Below are positions 44,648 to 54,398 of a stretch of 64,000 bases of DNA, piece after piece; the stretch's first letter is position 1; each line of letters starts with the position of its first letter. Below the pieces are notes generated by a model. The model was given only the letters and a program-made list of their open reading frames with translations. It had not been told where the DNA came from and searched no databases. A program made the translations under genes and the position numbers. The DNA lies in assembly GCA_023382935.1 (NCBI GenBank), contig JAHDXL010000007.1:1-64000 (forward strand), read 5' to 3'. Source of the DNA: Phycisphaerales bacterium (GTDB lineage Bacteria > Planctomycetota > Phycisphaerae > Phycisphaerales > UBA1924).

Positions 44648-46108
44648 TCACCGCCTCAGTGGGAGGAAGTCCTCGGCCCGGCCGTCGGCCCACGCTTTGA
44701 ACCGAGGCCAGGCCAGTTCCTCGATCACGATCTTCAGGCACGCTGCGATCGGTATGGCGATCAACAATCCGAACACGCCGAACAGCGCGCCCCCCGCCAG
44801 CGAGGCGAAAAGGATCATCGGCGTCGACATGCCCGTCTCCTTGCCCTGAATCGCCGGCGTCCACACGTAGTCGTCCAGTGCCTGCGCCACGAAGTAGAAG
44901 GCCGTCGGCGCTCCGATCACCCAAAGGATGTTCCCGCGCATCCCGCTGTGATTCTCCAGCCACAGCAGCACGATTGTCACCGGCACGCCCACCAGTGCCA
45001 GGTACGGCACGATCGAAAGCACAGCCACGATCGGCCCGAGCACAAACGCCGCCGGCACGCCGATCAGGAAGTACCCGACCGTGAACACGATCGATTGGAG
45101 GAACGCAATGGTCAACCGTCCGCGCACGAAGCCCGAGATCACCCGGTCAAACTTCACGGCCAGGTCGAGCGTCCTGGCCTTGTGCCTGCTCGGAACGAAG
45201 CGCGTCGTGAAGTCCTTGAACCGCGTCCACTCGTTGGAAATGAAGAAGAAGAAGAACCCCGTCAGAAACGCCATGAACAGCAGCGCCATCGTATTCGATA
45301 CCAGCCGCACGCCGGTCTGGAACACGCTCGCCCCCGCCGCTGCTGCCGAGGCTGCCAGCCGGTCTGCGTTGGCTTCCAGCCGGTTCTGCACCTGCATCAA
45401 CACCGCCGCCAGCCCTGCCCGCGCGCTCTCGTCGAGCAGCAACTCCCGCATCTTCACCCACGATGATCCGGGGCCCTCGCGCAGCGCCTGCAGCGCCAGC
45501 GCCGCCCTGGTATCCGCCTCGATCAGGTCCGCCCTGGCCTTTTCCAGATCGGCCCGCAGCCTGGTCAGCACCTGCTCGATGTCCGCTTGCGACGGCGTTC
45601 CTTCCGCAGGCGGCGCTTCCTCCGACTTTGCCTTCTCCAACTTCGATTCGCCCTCGTCGATCGCCGCCCCCAACTCAGTCACGCGCCCCCTCACCGCGTC
45701 GAGCGCGACCTGCGTCTCGACGCTCTCGTTGAGCACGCCCACCTTCTCACCAAGACTGGTCAGCAGCCCCACCCCCTGCACCACCCCGTACGTGAGCCCG
45801 AACGTGATCGGCACGGCCACGAACAGCACCGTGCCTGCCAGAATCCCCGCCACCACCGTCCGCCGCTGAATGTTCGACCTGCCCGTCACCCACCGGATCA
45901 CCGGCTCGAACAGGTAGGCCAGCATGATCGCAAGCAGCACCGGCACCGTCACGATGCTGATCTTCTGCCCAAGCCACAACAGCCCCAGCACCACCAGCAC
46001 CACCAGCACGTCTCGCAACGGCTGGAACTGCCACAGGTGCATCTTCGACCACTGCGGACGCCAGGGCTCGGGCTTGGTCGCCGGTTGCGGGCTGGATGGC
46101 TCAGACAT
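44648..46108 (-). CDS. AI-2E family transporter (PF01594) with a coiled-coil insert
   Basis: 486 residues. Typical helices are at both ends: 'RDVLVVLVVLGLLWLGQKI', then 'VPVLLAIMLAYLFEPVIRWV', and the C-terminal set with 'GPIVAVLSIVPYLALVGVPV' and 'MILFASLAGGALFGVFGLLI'. Between about residues 135 and 260, where relatives are shorter, lies a highly charged region of Glu, Lys, Ala and Leu ('LGAAIDEGESKLEKAKSEEA' and 'ADIEQVLTRLRADLEKARAD'), predicted to be a long antiparallel coiled coil. Members export small molecules or use a sodium gradient; the substrate is unknown. It stands 33 bases from ccsA, in the same direction. Confidence 0.85.
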   Translation of the reverse strand: MSEPSSPQPATKPEPWRPQWSKMHLWQFQPLRDVLVVLVVLGLLWLGQKISIVTVPVLLAIMLAYLFEPVIRWVTGRSNIQRRTVVAGILAGTVLFVAVPITFGLTYGVVQGVGLLTSLGEKVGVLNESVETQVALDAVRGRVTELGAAIDEGESKLEKAKSEEAPPAEGTPSQADIEQVLTRLRADLEKARADLIEADTRAALALQALREGPGSSWVKMRELLLDESARAGLAAVLMQVQNRLEANADRLAASAAAAGASVFQTGVRLVSNTMALLFMAFLTGFFFFFISNEWTRFKDFTTRFVPSRHKARTLDLAVKFDRVISGFVRGRLTIAFLQSIVFTVGYFLIGVPAAFVLGPIVAVLSIVPYLALVGVPVTIVLLWLENHSGMRGNILWVIGAPTAFYFVAQALDDYVWTPAIQGKETGMSTPMILFASLAGGALFGVFGLLIAIPIAACLKIVIEELAWPRFKAWADGRAEDFLPLRR

Positions 46109-46141
46109 GCTCCCAGATTAGCACCGCTGCCCGACGCCCGC

Positions 46142-47896
46142 CTAGGCGTACGCGTGCAGCCCCGGAAGCAGAAGGTTGACGCCGAAGTATGTCCACAGCA
46201 TCACGAAAAACCCCGCCACGCTCAGCCAGGCCGTCGTCAGCCCGCGATCGCGGACCCCGCCCATGCGCACGTGAATCACGATCAGGTACACGATCCACGT
46301 CACCAGCGCCCAGGTTTCCTTGGGATCAAACGCCCACCAGCGGCCCCACGAGTGGTCGGCCCACCACGCGCCCAGCAGAATCCCCACCCCCAGCGTCCAA
46401 AACGCCAGTTGCAGGATCGTCATCTGTGCCTTGTCCAGGTCGCGCAGCGTCCTCGCGGGGCCGATGTTGACTTCAGAGTCGCCTGCGCCGCCCCCACCCA
46501 CCGCTGCCGACGCCATCGCCACCACGTCGGCCTCCTTGCCCGCCAACCGGTGCGCGTAGTGCGTCCCCAGGTAGAAAAGCGACACGATGAACCCCAGCGT
46601 GATCAAGCCGTAACTGGTCAGCACCGTCGTCACGTGATACTTCAGCAGCACCGACGTGTTCAGAATCGCCGCCTCGCGCTCGATGCTTGCGCCCGGAATC
46701 CCCGTCTGCGTGGCCATGATGAGCACCAGGAAGCCCGTTCCCGCCGCCGCCGCGCCGAACAACCACTGCCGACGCACCAGCATTACCCCCAGCCCAACCA
46801 GCGCCGCAAACAGACTCACACCCGTCATCGACTCAAACTGGTTCTGAATCGCGAATCGCTCGGCGATGAAGCAGCGCGTGACAAACCCGAAAGCATGCAG
46901 GCCGATTGCCGCCACCAGCAGCGCGATGCCCGCCGCCACCAGCCAGCGCCGCCCCGTGCCAAAGGCCAGCAGCATCATCAGCAGACTCACGCCATACGTC
47001 CAGTAGCCCCACTCAAACGCATTGGAGCGGTTGTAGGCCAGTTCGATCGAGCGCCGACCCTGCGGATACACGTCCGTGTGGATCGTCGGCAGCACCGCCG
47101 CCAGCGCTGCCGCCGCCTCGTTCACTCCCGCCGCGTCCTGCGCCCGCCATGCCGCGCCCAAGGCCTCGGCCGCGCGCCGCGCCGGCGCATCGGGCGGCAG
47201 GTCGCCCAGGTGCTCCCACGGCTTGGTGCGCTCGGGCGGCGCCACCAACAGCAGGTTGCTCTCCCCGTTCAGATACAACCCCAGAGCCCGCTCCACAGTC
47301 TGCAGACCCCGGCGCATCTCCGGCGAATCGCCCACTTCGTTGAAGATGGCCGTCGAGTGCCGCTCCACCATCACCGGCGTCACCCGCGTCAACGTCATCA
47401 GCCGCTTCCTCGCCACCGCATCATCCGGCAACGCCCTATCCAGATACTCCTCGCGCAGCGGCAGAAAACCCACATGAATCACCGGCTTGTCCGCGTAGTA
47501 GACCGGGTCGATTATCATGTCCAGCAGCGTGAACATCGAGTCATACTTCACCTTCTTCACCCGGTTCCCGCCCGCCGGCGCCAGGTCAAAGTACGACCGG
47601 CTGCCCGTCATTGAAAACACCGTCTCTCGCGCCAGCGTGTCGAGAATCTTCACCCGACCGTTGTGAAACACCGCCAGATCCCGAAGCGGCTCGAGATCCA
47701 CCTGCCCGGCGAAGGCATGCTTCTGCTCGACCGTCACGCGCGCCTGCAGATCAACGTGCCCGAACACCCCGTGCGGCCCGCGCACACCGTTCACCAACTG
47801 CGTGCTTGCCCGCTCGTTGCCCGCCGGCGCCTGCTGCGCCCACGTTCCCGGGCTCCATGCCAGCACCGCCGCCATCATCAACCACCAACGCATCAT
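46142..47896 (-). CDS. ccsA: cytochrome c biogenesis protein CcsA
   Basis: Start ATG 47896 overlaps the ResB stop (ATGA), leaving 584 residues. It has a long soluble N-terminal part (about 300 residues, exported by a signal peptide) followed by eight or so helices. The heme-handling motif near the end reads 'ADHSWGRWWAFDPKETWALV', the System II tryptophan-rich loop with WWAFD in place of the usual WxWD. Flanking histidines ('YHVTTVLTSYGLITL' and 'THYAHRLAG') are likely heme ligands. With ResB it moves heme out and ligates it to apocytochromes. The large periplasmic N-terminal part is not present in short CcsA proteins. Confidence 0.88.
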   Translation of the reverse strand: MMRWWLMMAAVLAWSPGTWAQQAPAGNERASTQLVNGVRGPHGVFGHVDLQARVTVEQKHAFAGQVDLEPLRDLAVFHNGRVKILDTLARETVFSMTGSRSYFDLAPAGGNRVKKVKYDSMFTLLDMIIDPVYYADKPVIHVGFLPLREEYLDRALPDDAVARKRLMTLTRVTPVMVERHSTAIFNEVGDSPEMRRGLQTVERALGLYLNGESNLLLVAPPERTKPWEHLGDLPPDAPARRAAEALGAAWRAQDAAGVNEAAAALAAVLPTIHTDVYPQGRRSIELAYNRSNAFEWGYWTYGVSLLMMLLAFGTGRRWLVAAGIALLVAAIGLHAFGFVTRCFIAERFAIQNQFESMTGVSLFAALVGLGVMLVRRQWLFGAAAAGTGFLVLIMATQTGIPGASIEREAAILNTSVLLKYHVTTVLTSYGLITLGFIVSLFYLGTHYAHRLAGKEADVVAMASAAVGGGGAGDSEVNIGPARTLRDLDKAQMTILQLAFWTLGVGILLGAWWADHSWGRWWAFDPKETWALVTWIVYLIVIHVRMGGVRDRGLTTAWLSVAGFFVMLWTYFGVNLLLPGLHAYA

Positions 47897-50472
47897 GTCA
47901 CACCCCCGGACCAGCACCCAGAACCATTGCCCGCGCTCGTCGTCTCGGTTCCGACTTCGACTACCCGTTCCGCCTCTACTGCCGACCGTGACGCCAGCGA
48001 CTTCTGAATCTTCACTTTCTCACGCCGCACCAGCCACGGCTTGACGTAAAACGCCCACGGAATCCCCAATGCCATCAGCACGCTTCCGGCCGCGATGATG
48101 TGGATGCCCGGGTTGTTCCCCACGCCCAGGATCGTGAAGCGCACGAAAGGCCTCTCCAGTGCGCCCTGGTCCACCAACTGCTGTGACTGAGCCCAACCCT
48201 GCTGGTCCCATCCGGCCTGGCTCATCTTGAACTGGTTGGGGTTGATCCCCGCCGCCAGCCGTCGCAGCATGTTGCTCATCCACGACGCCTGCTCGTCCCA
48301 ATGAAAAGGCGCCCGCAGCGGCGCGTTCAACTTGCACACATGCGTGTACGCGTCGAACGCGGCCTCGTTCCTCGGCTTCGGACTCACCCGCAGCACGCTC
48401 TGGTAGTCCCGCGGCGCGCCCCGGTGGTCATAGGCAATCATCTCGAAGTTCACCAGTTGCACCTGGAAACCCGGGAACGGATGTTGCAGGCGTGCGAAGG
48501 CCAGTTCGATCAGCCGACCGTCGGGCAGGCGCACCGATCGCTTCTCTTCCCCGCTCACGCCCATGTACTGCGTGAAAGGCACCCATACTGTCTTCCGCCA
48601 GTCTCCCACGCTTACTTCCACCGCGATCGACGCCCGCGCGTGCGAGCCGACTTCGCGCTTGTCCTGCTCATCCCCGGGCACCGGTCGAGGGCGCTCCATC
48701 ACTTCCCCATGCTCCCACCGCTCCGTCAGCGCCACGTCAAAACGCCCGTCGATCCCGGTCAACTTCGCGCCCGGTTCGTTCAGTTCGGCCACGCGCAGCG
48801 CCCCACCTGGCTCACGCACCGCCGCACGCAGCGTCCCGTCCGCGCGTTCATCCATGTTCACCCGCGTCACCGATGCGTCGATGTATCCCACGCGAATGGC
48901 GCTGTCCGCATCACGCCGAATCGGCCGCCCGGCTGCGCCCGCCGCATCGAGTATGTCCTGGTTCAACTCCGGGAATCGGCTGTACACCCAACGCTGAAAC
49001 CCGCGCCCGTCCGGCGTGGTGATTCGCACGATGGCCACGCTGCTCGTCGCGCCCTCATACCCGCGTGTGATGATCGACATCGGCGGCGTCGGGCTCAGGC
49101 GCTCCACTCTCACCCGATACCCGGTCTGGCCGAACGAGACCTCCGCTCCCTCGCTGACCGGCGCCACCAGCCGCAGCCCCTCAACCCCCGGCACTTCGAT
49201 CACCAGCGCGTGCCGCGTCCCCTCCGGCAACGGCTCTGTCAGATCGCGCCAGCGCCCCTCGTCCATCGATAGCGTGTACTCGAAACTCAATTGCGCGCCC
49301 TCGCGCACACGCATCCCCGGCACGCTCGGCATCATCGCAAAAGACGCCAGCGCGTCGCCCAGCGCGTTCCCTTCCTGCCCGCTTCCGAAGATCGATACCA
49401 CCCGCAAAGGCCTCAGATCGCCCGGCACCTCCTCGGGCTCCCGGCGAATCCAGTCGGCCTCCAGTTCCGCATACGTCGCATAGCCCACCACCCGAAACCC
49501 GATGTCCGGGTCGATCAGTTCGCTCGTCGCTGGCGCCACGATCGACAGTGTGCGTCCACCGTCCGCTTCCGCCGCCACCTCCCGCCCGGTCAACCCCCAA
49601 AGCGTCAGACCGTCAGGCGGCACCCCCGCCTCCAACCCGTAGTCGTTGTACCGCGGCAATCCGCGCAGAGGCCTCTGCTCCCACGCCGCGGCGCCCATCC
49701 CCGTCCGGTCCTGCCGCACGTCCAGCACCACGCGCGTGCCGTCAAAGAATGCCCCCTGCGGCGGCCCGATCCCCTGCACCCCCGACGAAGGGTCCACCCC
49801 CGCCGCCAGCAGCGTGTTTCCCTCCTTCTTCAGTGACTGGTAATACACGCTCCCCAGCGCGATCACGATGATCCCCGTGTGCACTGTCAACACGCCGATG
49901 TTCTTGAAGCAGAACTCGATGCGCCGCACCGTCGCCACGATCATGTTCACCACGAACGCCAGCAGCGCCACCCGCATCGGCCACCACGAGTAGAACTCCA
50001 GTTCAGTCATCTCGAACGCCGGCAGCCGGCGCAGCGTGGTCGACGCGTACTGCTCCACCGCGCGCGCAAAGAAGCGCACACCCGAGCCGTCGATCGGGTT
50101 GTAGCGCATCATCGGCCACGCGAACCTCCACCACATCCACGCCACCACGAGCCCGATCACGATCACCGCCGCCACCGACGCGGCGAATCGCGCTCCACGC
50201 CCCTTCACCTTCCGGCTCACCACGCCCACCCCGATCACCCACGCCACCGCTAGCGGGAGCAGCAGAGTCATCGCATAGAACACATACGTCGGCGCCAGCA
50301 CCATCAGCCCCACCGGCACCGACGCCAGCGTCGCGTACACCGACACGAACACCAGCAGGACCACGGCCAGCGTGATCGAACTGAACGCTTGCAACAGGAA
50401 CTTGACGCCAAACGCCCACGACGGGATGTGCTGTTCATCCCACGCCTTGCTTCGCTGCCACTTCCGACTCAT
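47893..50472 (-). CDS. resB: ResB-like cytochrome c biogenesis protein
   Basis: 859 residues. Membrane helices are grouped at the N-terminus (about 25-250: 'SSITLAVVLLVFVSVYATLA' in the classical ResB position; 'FKNIGVLTVHTGIIVIALGS') and one at the C-terminus ('NNPGIHIIAAGSVLMALGIP'), with a large periplasmic domain between them. This is the Ccs1/ResB partner that feeds reduced apocytochrome to CcsA. Translational overlap with ccsA shows a fixed complex. It is larger than ResB of Gram-positives because of the extended soluble domain, as common in this phylum. Confidence 0.85.
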   Translation of the reverse strand: MSRKWQRSKAWDEQHIPSWAFGVKFLLQAFSSITLAVVLLVFVSVYATLASVPVGLMVLAPTYVFYAMTLLLPLAVAWVIGVGVVSRKVKGRGARFAASVAAVIVIGLVVAWMWWRFAWPMMRYNPIDGSGVRFFARAVEQYASTTLRRLPAFEMTELEFYSWWPMRVALLAFVVNMIVATVRRIEFCFKNIGVLTVHTGIIVIALGSVYYQSLKKEGNTLLAAGVDPSSGVQGIGPPQGAFFDGTRVVLDVRQDRTGMGAAAWEQRPLRGLPRYNDYGLEAGVPPDGLTLWGLTGREVAAEADGGRTLSIVAPATSELIDPDIGFRVVGYATYAELEADWIRREPEEVPGDLRPLRVVSIFGSGQEGNALGDALASFAMMPSVPGMRVREGAQLSFEYTLSMDEGRWRDLTEPLPEGTRHALVIEVPGVEGLRLVAPVSEGAEVSFGQTGYRVRVERLSPTPPMSIITRGYEGATSSVAIVRITTPDGRGFQRWVYSRFPELNQDILDAAGAAGRPIRRDADSAIRVGYIDASVTRVNMDERADGTLRAAVREPGGALRVAELNEPGAKLTGIDGRFDVALTERWEHGEVMERPRPVPGDEQDKREVGSHARASIAVEVSVGDWRKTVWVPFTQYMGVSGEEKRSVRLPDGRLIELAFARLQHPFPGFQVQLVNFEMIAYDHRGAPRDYQSVLRVSPKPRNEAAFDAYTHVCKLNAPLRAPFHWDEQASWMSNMLRRLAAGINPNQFKMSQAGWDQQGWAQSQQLVDQGALERPFVRFTILGVGNNPGIHIIAAGSVLMALGIPWAFYVKPWLVRREKVKIQKSLASRSAVEAERVVEVGTETTSAGNGSGCWSGGVT

Positions 50473-50511
50473 CGAACTCCCCGAGCAACCAGTCTGAGCG
50501 CGAGGCAGGGG

Positions 50512-51810
50512 TCAGACCACTACTCGCACCGGCGCTTCCCCACCGCCAAACAACTCGCTCAGCGGATCCACATGTCCGCTCCGAACCGCCACCACTCCAG
50601 CCACCGCCCGGCCCGATTCAAACCTGTATCGGCTCGCATCCATTCCCAATGCGCGCGCGCCGTTGGTGGTCATCATCGCCAGCAGCGTCGACCCTGCGAC
50701 CCCGTCCTCCCGATAGAGCACCCGTGCTTCGTCCAGCACGCTCATCCGTCCTCGGCGCGGGTCATCCGCTTCCCGTGGAAGGTTGATGATCGAATCGGTC
50801 CCCAGGCATACGCACACGCCGCGCTCCATCATCACCCGATAGCGGTGGGGGCCGATACTCGCACCAAACCCAAAGTACCGGTGCGCCCGCGGACAATAGA
50901 CCACGCTTGCCCCAGTGCGCGCCAGCGTCTGGATTGCATCGTCCGGGCAGTCATTGACGTGCGCGAGCATCCATCGTCGACGTGAAAGCACCGGTTCCAG
51001 GTGCTCAACCGGATGCCGCCCACGCCCCACGTGTGCCAACTCGTCCTCATCCCAGATTCCAAGGGACTCCAGGAGGGTGCGCTGGGGCCCGGCCGCGTCG
51101 GCTACAAACAGTCGCTCATCCACCGATTCGGCCAGATGGGTACAGACCGGGAGGTTCCACCGTTCAGCCAGTTCGGTCGCGCGCTGGTAGGCCGGCAGGT
51201 TCACGCTGTAGGGTGCATGGGGTTGAAGCCCCAGCATGGTTCGGTCTTCACCCGCCCTTTGCAGGGCACGCTCGACCAGTTGTAGACGCGCCTCGACGCT
51301 ACGCCCAAAAGCAAAAAACTCGACGAAACTGATACCCTCAAGTGGGGACTGGCGCAGTGTGCGCCAAGGTGTCAGAGTCGGACCGCTCTGCACGCACCCA
51401 GCGATGTCGCCGACCGCCACAACTCCGCCCGCCAGCGAGAGTTCGACGCCTCGGCGCACCGAAGCAGCAATCGTGCCATCGTCTTGCGGGCGATTGGCCC
51501 GTACTTTTTGCAACCAGTCGGCAAAGTCCTCGCCCTGAGGTCTGGCCAGGGGGCCGACGCTGGTCAGGTCCAAGTGACAGTGGGCATTGACCATCCCGGG
51601 GACGAGAATGTGATCACGGAGATCCACAACCCGATCGGCCCCGGCCTGGGCGTGACCCTCGACCAACTGATGCACCAACATCCCGTCCGGGGCTTTTTCG
51701 ACGAGAAGGCCGCCGGGCGCAACCAGCAAGCCGCGCTCGTCGGCCACGCCCGAAGCCCGGATCAACGTCGTTGGTCCTGAGGCATTTGTGCGCGGGGGCG
51801 GGTCTTTCAT
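50512..51810 (-). CDS. metal-dependent amidohydrolase, deaminase type
   Basis: 432 residues from ATG 51810 (the frame is open to 51894). Fold: metal-dependent TIM barrel of the chlorohydrolase/adenosine-deaminase-like group. Ligand motifs: VPGMVNAHCHLDLTSV (HxH), 'LQPHAPYSVN', 'PVCTHLAESVDE' (His), 'RWMLAHVNDCPDDA' (His), and 'CLGTDSIINLPRE' (Asp). Members deaminate or dechlorinate N-heterocycles; aminodeoxyfutalosine deaminase of the futalosine menaquinone pathway is one possibility, in keeping with the UbiE/MenG gene at 55266, but the substrate is not proven. It lies 39 bases from resB in the same direction. Confidence 0.8.
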   Translation of the reverse strand: MKDPPPRTNASGPTTLIRASGVADERGLLVAPGGLLVEKAPDGMLVHQLVEGHAQAGADRVVDLRDHILVPGMVNAHCHLDLTSVGPLARPQGEDFADWLQKVRANRPQDDGTIAASVRRGVELSLAGGVVAVGDIAGCVQSGPTLTPWRTLRQSPLEGISFVEFFAFGRSVEARLQLVERALQRAGEDRTMLGLQPHAPYSVNLPAYQRATELAERWNLPVCTHLAESVDERLFVADAAGPQRTLLESLGIWDEDELAHVGRGRHPVEHLEPVLSRRRWMLAHVNDCPDDAIQTLARTGASVVYCPRAHRYFGFGASIGPHRYRVMMERGVCVCLGTDSIINLPREADDPRRGRMSVLDEARVLYREDGVAGSTLLAMMTTNGARALGMDASRYRFESGRAVAGVVAVRSGHVDPLSELFGGGEAPVRVVV

Positions 51811-51912
51811 GGTTCTGCGCCGGACAGTCCGATATGGTTGTTGATCCGAGGGTACCATCATCGCACGTTCGGCCCGGAGGATCCGGGTGCCCAAGGTCCA
51901 GGAGTTCTACCC

Positions 51913-52776
51913 ATGCGGAGCATTGTGACTCGAATCATCGCCGGCGGCCTTGGTGCCTGCCTCATGGCCGGGGGGCTCGGAGGCTGCGTCAGTCAGCAGG
52001 AGTATGACCGGCTGGTGGACACCAACCGGAGTCTGAGCGCGACCAATGCCGATCTTCAGGCCCAGATTGATGACTGCAACCGCCTGGTTTCGACGCTGAG
52101 GGGTCAGACCGGCAGTGCGTCGGACACCATTGTTTCGCTCCAGCAGGCCAACGATGCACTGAAGCGTCAACTGGCCGAGACGCAGGCCAAACTTGCCCAG
52201 TTCGAGAACGATCTGGCGGGCATGTCTTTCGCACGGCTCGACCCGGTGACAGACAAGGCCCTGCGTGACCTGGCGGCCCGCTACCCCGGGCTGGTGTCCT
52301 ACGACGCCGACCGCGGCATGCTGCGCTTCGCCAGCGACCTGACGTTTGACTCCGGGTCGGCGGTGGTCCGCCCTGACGCGGCCGAGAGCCTGCGCGCCCT
52401 GGCACAGATCCTCAACACGCCGGACGCGCTGCCCTACGACGTGCGCATCGTCGGGCACACCGACACGCAGCCGATCAGTGCTCGCACCGCGGCCCTGCAC
52501 CCGACCAACATGCACCTGTCCGTACACCGTGCCATCTCGGTGCGCGACGAACTCCGCGGGCTGGGCGTCCAGTCGGACCGCATGGAGGCTGCCGGATGGG
52601 GCGAGTTCCGCCCGGCCGTTCCCAACACTGCCAGCGGCAACACCCCGCAGAACCGGCGTGTCGAGATTTACCTGGTCCGCGGCGGCCCGCGCGGGTTCAC
52701 CGGCTCGGCGGCCTCGGAGCGTGCGGCCCCGGTTGATCGCGCCCGCGGCGCCGAGGCCTTCGAACCCATCAAGTGA
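51913..52776 (+). CDS. OmpA-family peptidoglycan-binding lipoprotein
   Basis: AGGAG at 51900-51904 precedes ATG 51913 (287 residues). Lipoprotein signal with Cys25 (LGGC). A coiled coil (about 30-120; 'DRLVDTNRSLSATNADLQAQ') leads to the OmpA C-terminal domain (about 140-255): 'RFASDLTFDSGSAVVRPDAA', 'VRIVGHTDTQPIS', then N-x-x-L-S-x-x-R-A-x-x-V, the diaminopimelate-binding motif. It probably anchors the outer membrane to peptidoglycan. A proline/alanine/arginine tail ends it. The terminator 52805-52834 follows immediately. Confidence 0.9.
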   Translation: MRSIVTRIIAGGLGACLMAGGLGGCVSQQEYDRLVDTNRSLSATNADLQAQIDDCNRLVSTLRGQTGSASDTIVSLQQANDALKRQLAETQAKLAQFENDLAGMSFARLDPVTDKALRDLAARYPGLVSYDADRGMLRFASDLTFDSGSAVVRPDAAESLRALAQILNTPDALPYDVRIVGHTDTQPISARTAALHPTNMHLSVHRAISVRDELRGLGVQSDRMEAAGWGEFRPAVPNTASGNTPQNRRVEIYLVRGGPRGFTGSAASERAAPVDRARGAEAFEPIK

Positions 52777-52804
52777 ACTTGGTTCGAAGTCACGAAGAAC
52801 GACT

Positions 52805-52834
52805 AGGAGTCCGGTGCAATGCCGGACTCCTTTT
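52805..52834 (+). terminator. strong intrinsic terminator
   Basis: Perfect 10-bp stem AGGAGTCCGG and CCGGACTCCT, loop of seven bases (TGCAATG), then TTTT and CATTTG. It serves the OmpA gene. Confidence 0.9.
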
Positions 52835-52995
52835 CATTTGAGCACCGCGTGCTGTCACGCTCATCGGTCGGCTCAAGCGTCCCTTTCACGATCCTCGATC
52901 AGTGGAACCGGCATCCTGCCGTTGGTTCCCGCAGCCCGCCGCGCGTGTGCAGACACAGTCCTCCTGTGCCGAAGTCGGCGAGCCTTGACACTTGG

Positions 52996-53589
52996 TCACT
53001 GACCCGCGTGACTGTCAAGGAAGATGGTGAGGTCGCCTGCAGTTTGGATCGTGTCGCGGTTCAGGTCGGACGTCACATCGGCGTTGGTGTAGTCAATGAG
53101 GTAGAGCGCTGCGTCGAGGGTTTCGATGTTCCAGTCGGCGGGCCGGGTCAGTTTCATCGCGAAGGTTACCGCCTTCTGGGCGTTGACGGTATAACCGAAG
53201 GGCGGACGCGAGGTGTCACGATCGCAGTACAGCGATGGATTGGACGGCGGGCCGTTCAATAGAACCGAGTGGCTTTCCGAGTGAGGCTTGTTCGCGAACT
53301 CCGGATCGTCCACTTGAATGCCCGTGTCGATGAGGGCGATCGTCGAGATCGGGTCGCCGTGCAGCACGGTGTACCCGAGGTGATAGCCGACGAGGCGTCA
53401 CGTGTGATCGACTCGTGTGGTCGCAATCCAGTGCTGCCCGAGCGGGAACTGCGGCGACGGCTGGTACAGGGGGTAGTTGGGCGGAAGGGCTGCGGGTCAT
53501 ACCCGATCTGTCCGACCTCCCCGAACGCACACGGAGATCAGGACGATTGCCGCTGCGAATGCGCCATTTCGATGGATCGCGTTGGCCAC
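52996..53589 (-). pseudogene. decayed subtilisin-like protease fragment
   Basis: The start is excellent: GGAGGAGT seven bases before GTG 53589, and a signal-like MANAIHRNGAFAAAIVLISV when read from there. Frame changes then become necessary: CAFGEVGQIGYDPQPF in one frame, 'PPNYPLYQPSPQFPLGQHWI' and A-T-T-R-V-D-H-T in another, then a TGA, then 'LHGDPISTIALIDTGIQVDD' and P-E-F. The last piece has the subtilase Asp-region (ALIDTGIQVD, the catalytic Asp). His- and Ser-regions are missing; the remainder is a beta-rich tail to the stop at 52996. At least two frameshifts, one nonsense codon and an internal deletion are needed. Confidence 0.6.
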
Positions 53590-53617
53590 GGCACTCCTCC
53601 GGTGTTAGATTGACGGC

Positions 53618-54320
53618 ATGACACGAACGACATCGACCGTCAGTTCTATCAGAGATGCGCCAACGCGGCAAGTGCTCACATCGCGGGCTGCCGTGGCCAC
53701 GCGCCAGCCGCTCCTGGCGTCGGCGCAATCTGTCTGCTCGGCCGGTGTATTCGCGCGCTTTGATATATGAGTCGAGGCTCCGTCGGTCGTGCATGCTGGC
53801 GATGTCGTGGACATCCAGGTTTGGGCACAACTTTCGGGCCCCGTGCTCGACCTAGGCACGAGCGCCACGGCCGGCTTCAGGATGGACCTTCCGATAGTGG
53901 ACTCACTCAATCTCGAAACAGCGGTGGCAGAACCAGTATTCGGACTGCCGTATTTCCACCAATGGTTCGATTTTGTCAGCGCCGCCGGGCTGTTCGATGT
54001 CTGCGCACGCCAGCCCGATTTGCTGGACCTTCCGATATTCACAGACTACCCGATTCTGCTTTTCACCACGCGCCAGCGCACAGCCGTAGGTGCCGCGGGG
54101 TCGCTCGAACTTGTCCCCAAACGGCATGATTCTGTTCCAGTAATTATCGCCTGGTGGATCGAATTGACGATCCCAGTCACCCAGTCACCCAGTCATCATC
54201 GACCACGATCCGGACACTGAGCTACACATCGCCAGCGCAACGATCCGCGTCATCCCCGCGCCAGCGGGCGTGGCGCTGCTGGCGTTGGGCGCGGTTTGCG
54301 TCGCTCTGTCGCCGCTCACC
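53618..54320 (+). pseudogene. decayed PEP-CTERM secreted protein
   Basis: Frame 2 from ATG 53618 reads a poor signal-like start, then an in-frame TGA at 53768-53770, then VEAPSVVHAGDVVDIQVWAQ, a common opening of planctomycete PEP-CTERM proteins. It continues as a beta-rich domain (ATG 53789 gives 143 residues: 'TAGFRMDLPIVDSLNLETAV', 'VFGLPYFHQWFDFVSAAGLF'). At 54172-54195 three copies of an 8-bp unit throw the frame off. In the other frame the protein goes on as IIDHDPDTELHIASATIRVI, then PAPAGVALLALGAVCVA, the exosortase-type tail. The end point is approximate, since no clear stop is found before the next gene. Confidence 0.55.
54172..54195. repeat. three-copy 8-bp tandem repeat causing a frameshift
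   Basis: CCCAGTCA is repeated three times without a gap. Removing two copies, or adding one, puts the body of the PEP-CTERM gene into the same frame as its C-terminal signature (TIPVIIDHDPD when one copy remains). This is the expected signature of slipped-strand mispairing and would act as an on/off switch. Confidence 0.8.
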
Positions 54321-54398
54321 GCGCCCACGCGCGAAGCAAAGGTTGGTCGGCTCGATTCTGGGCCGCCCGCAAGGAAGGGCATGCAGAGTGGTTGTCGT

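Noticed and set aside
45587-47614. Plus-strand frame of 675 residues opposite the AI-2E and ccsA genes
   Set aside because: Arg/His/Gln-rich shadow of two membrane-protein genes; it has no signal and no recognisable motif.
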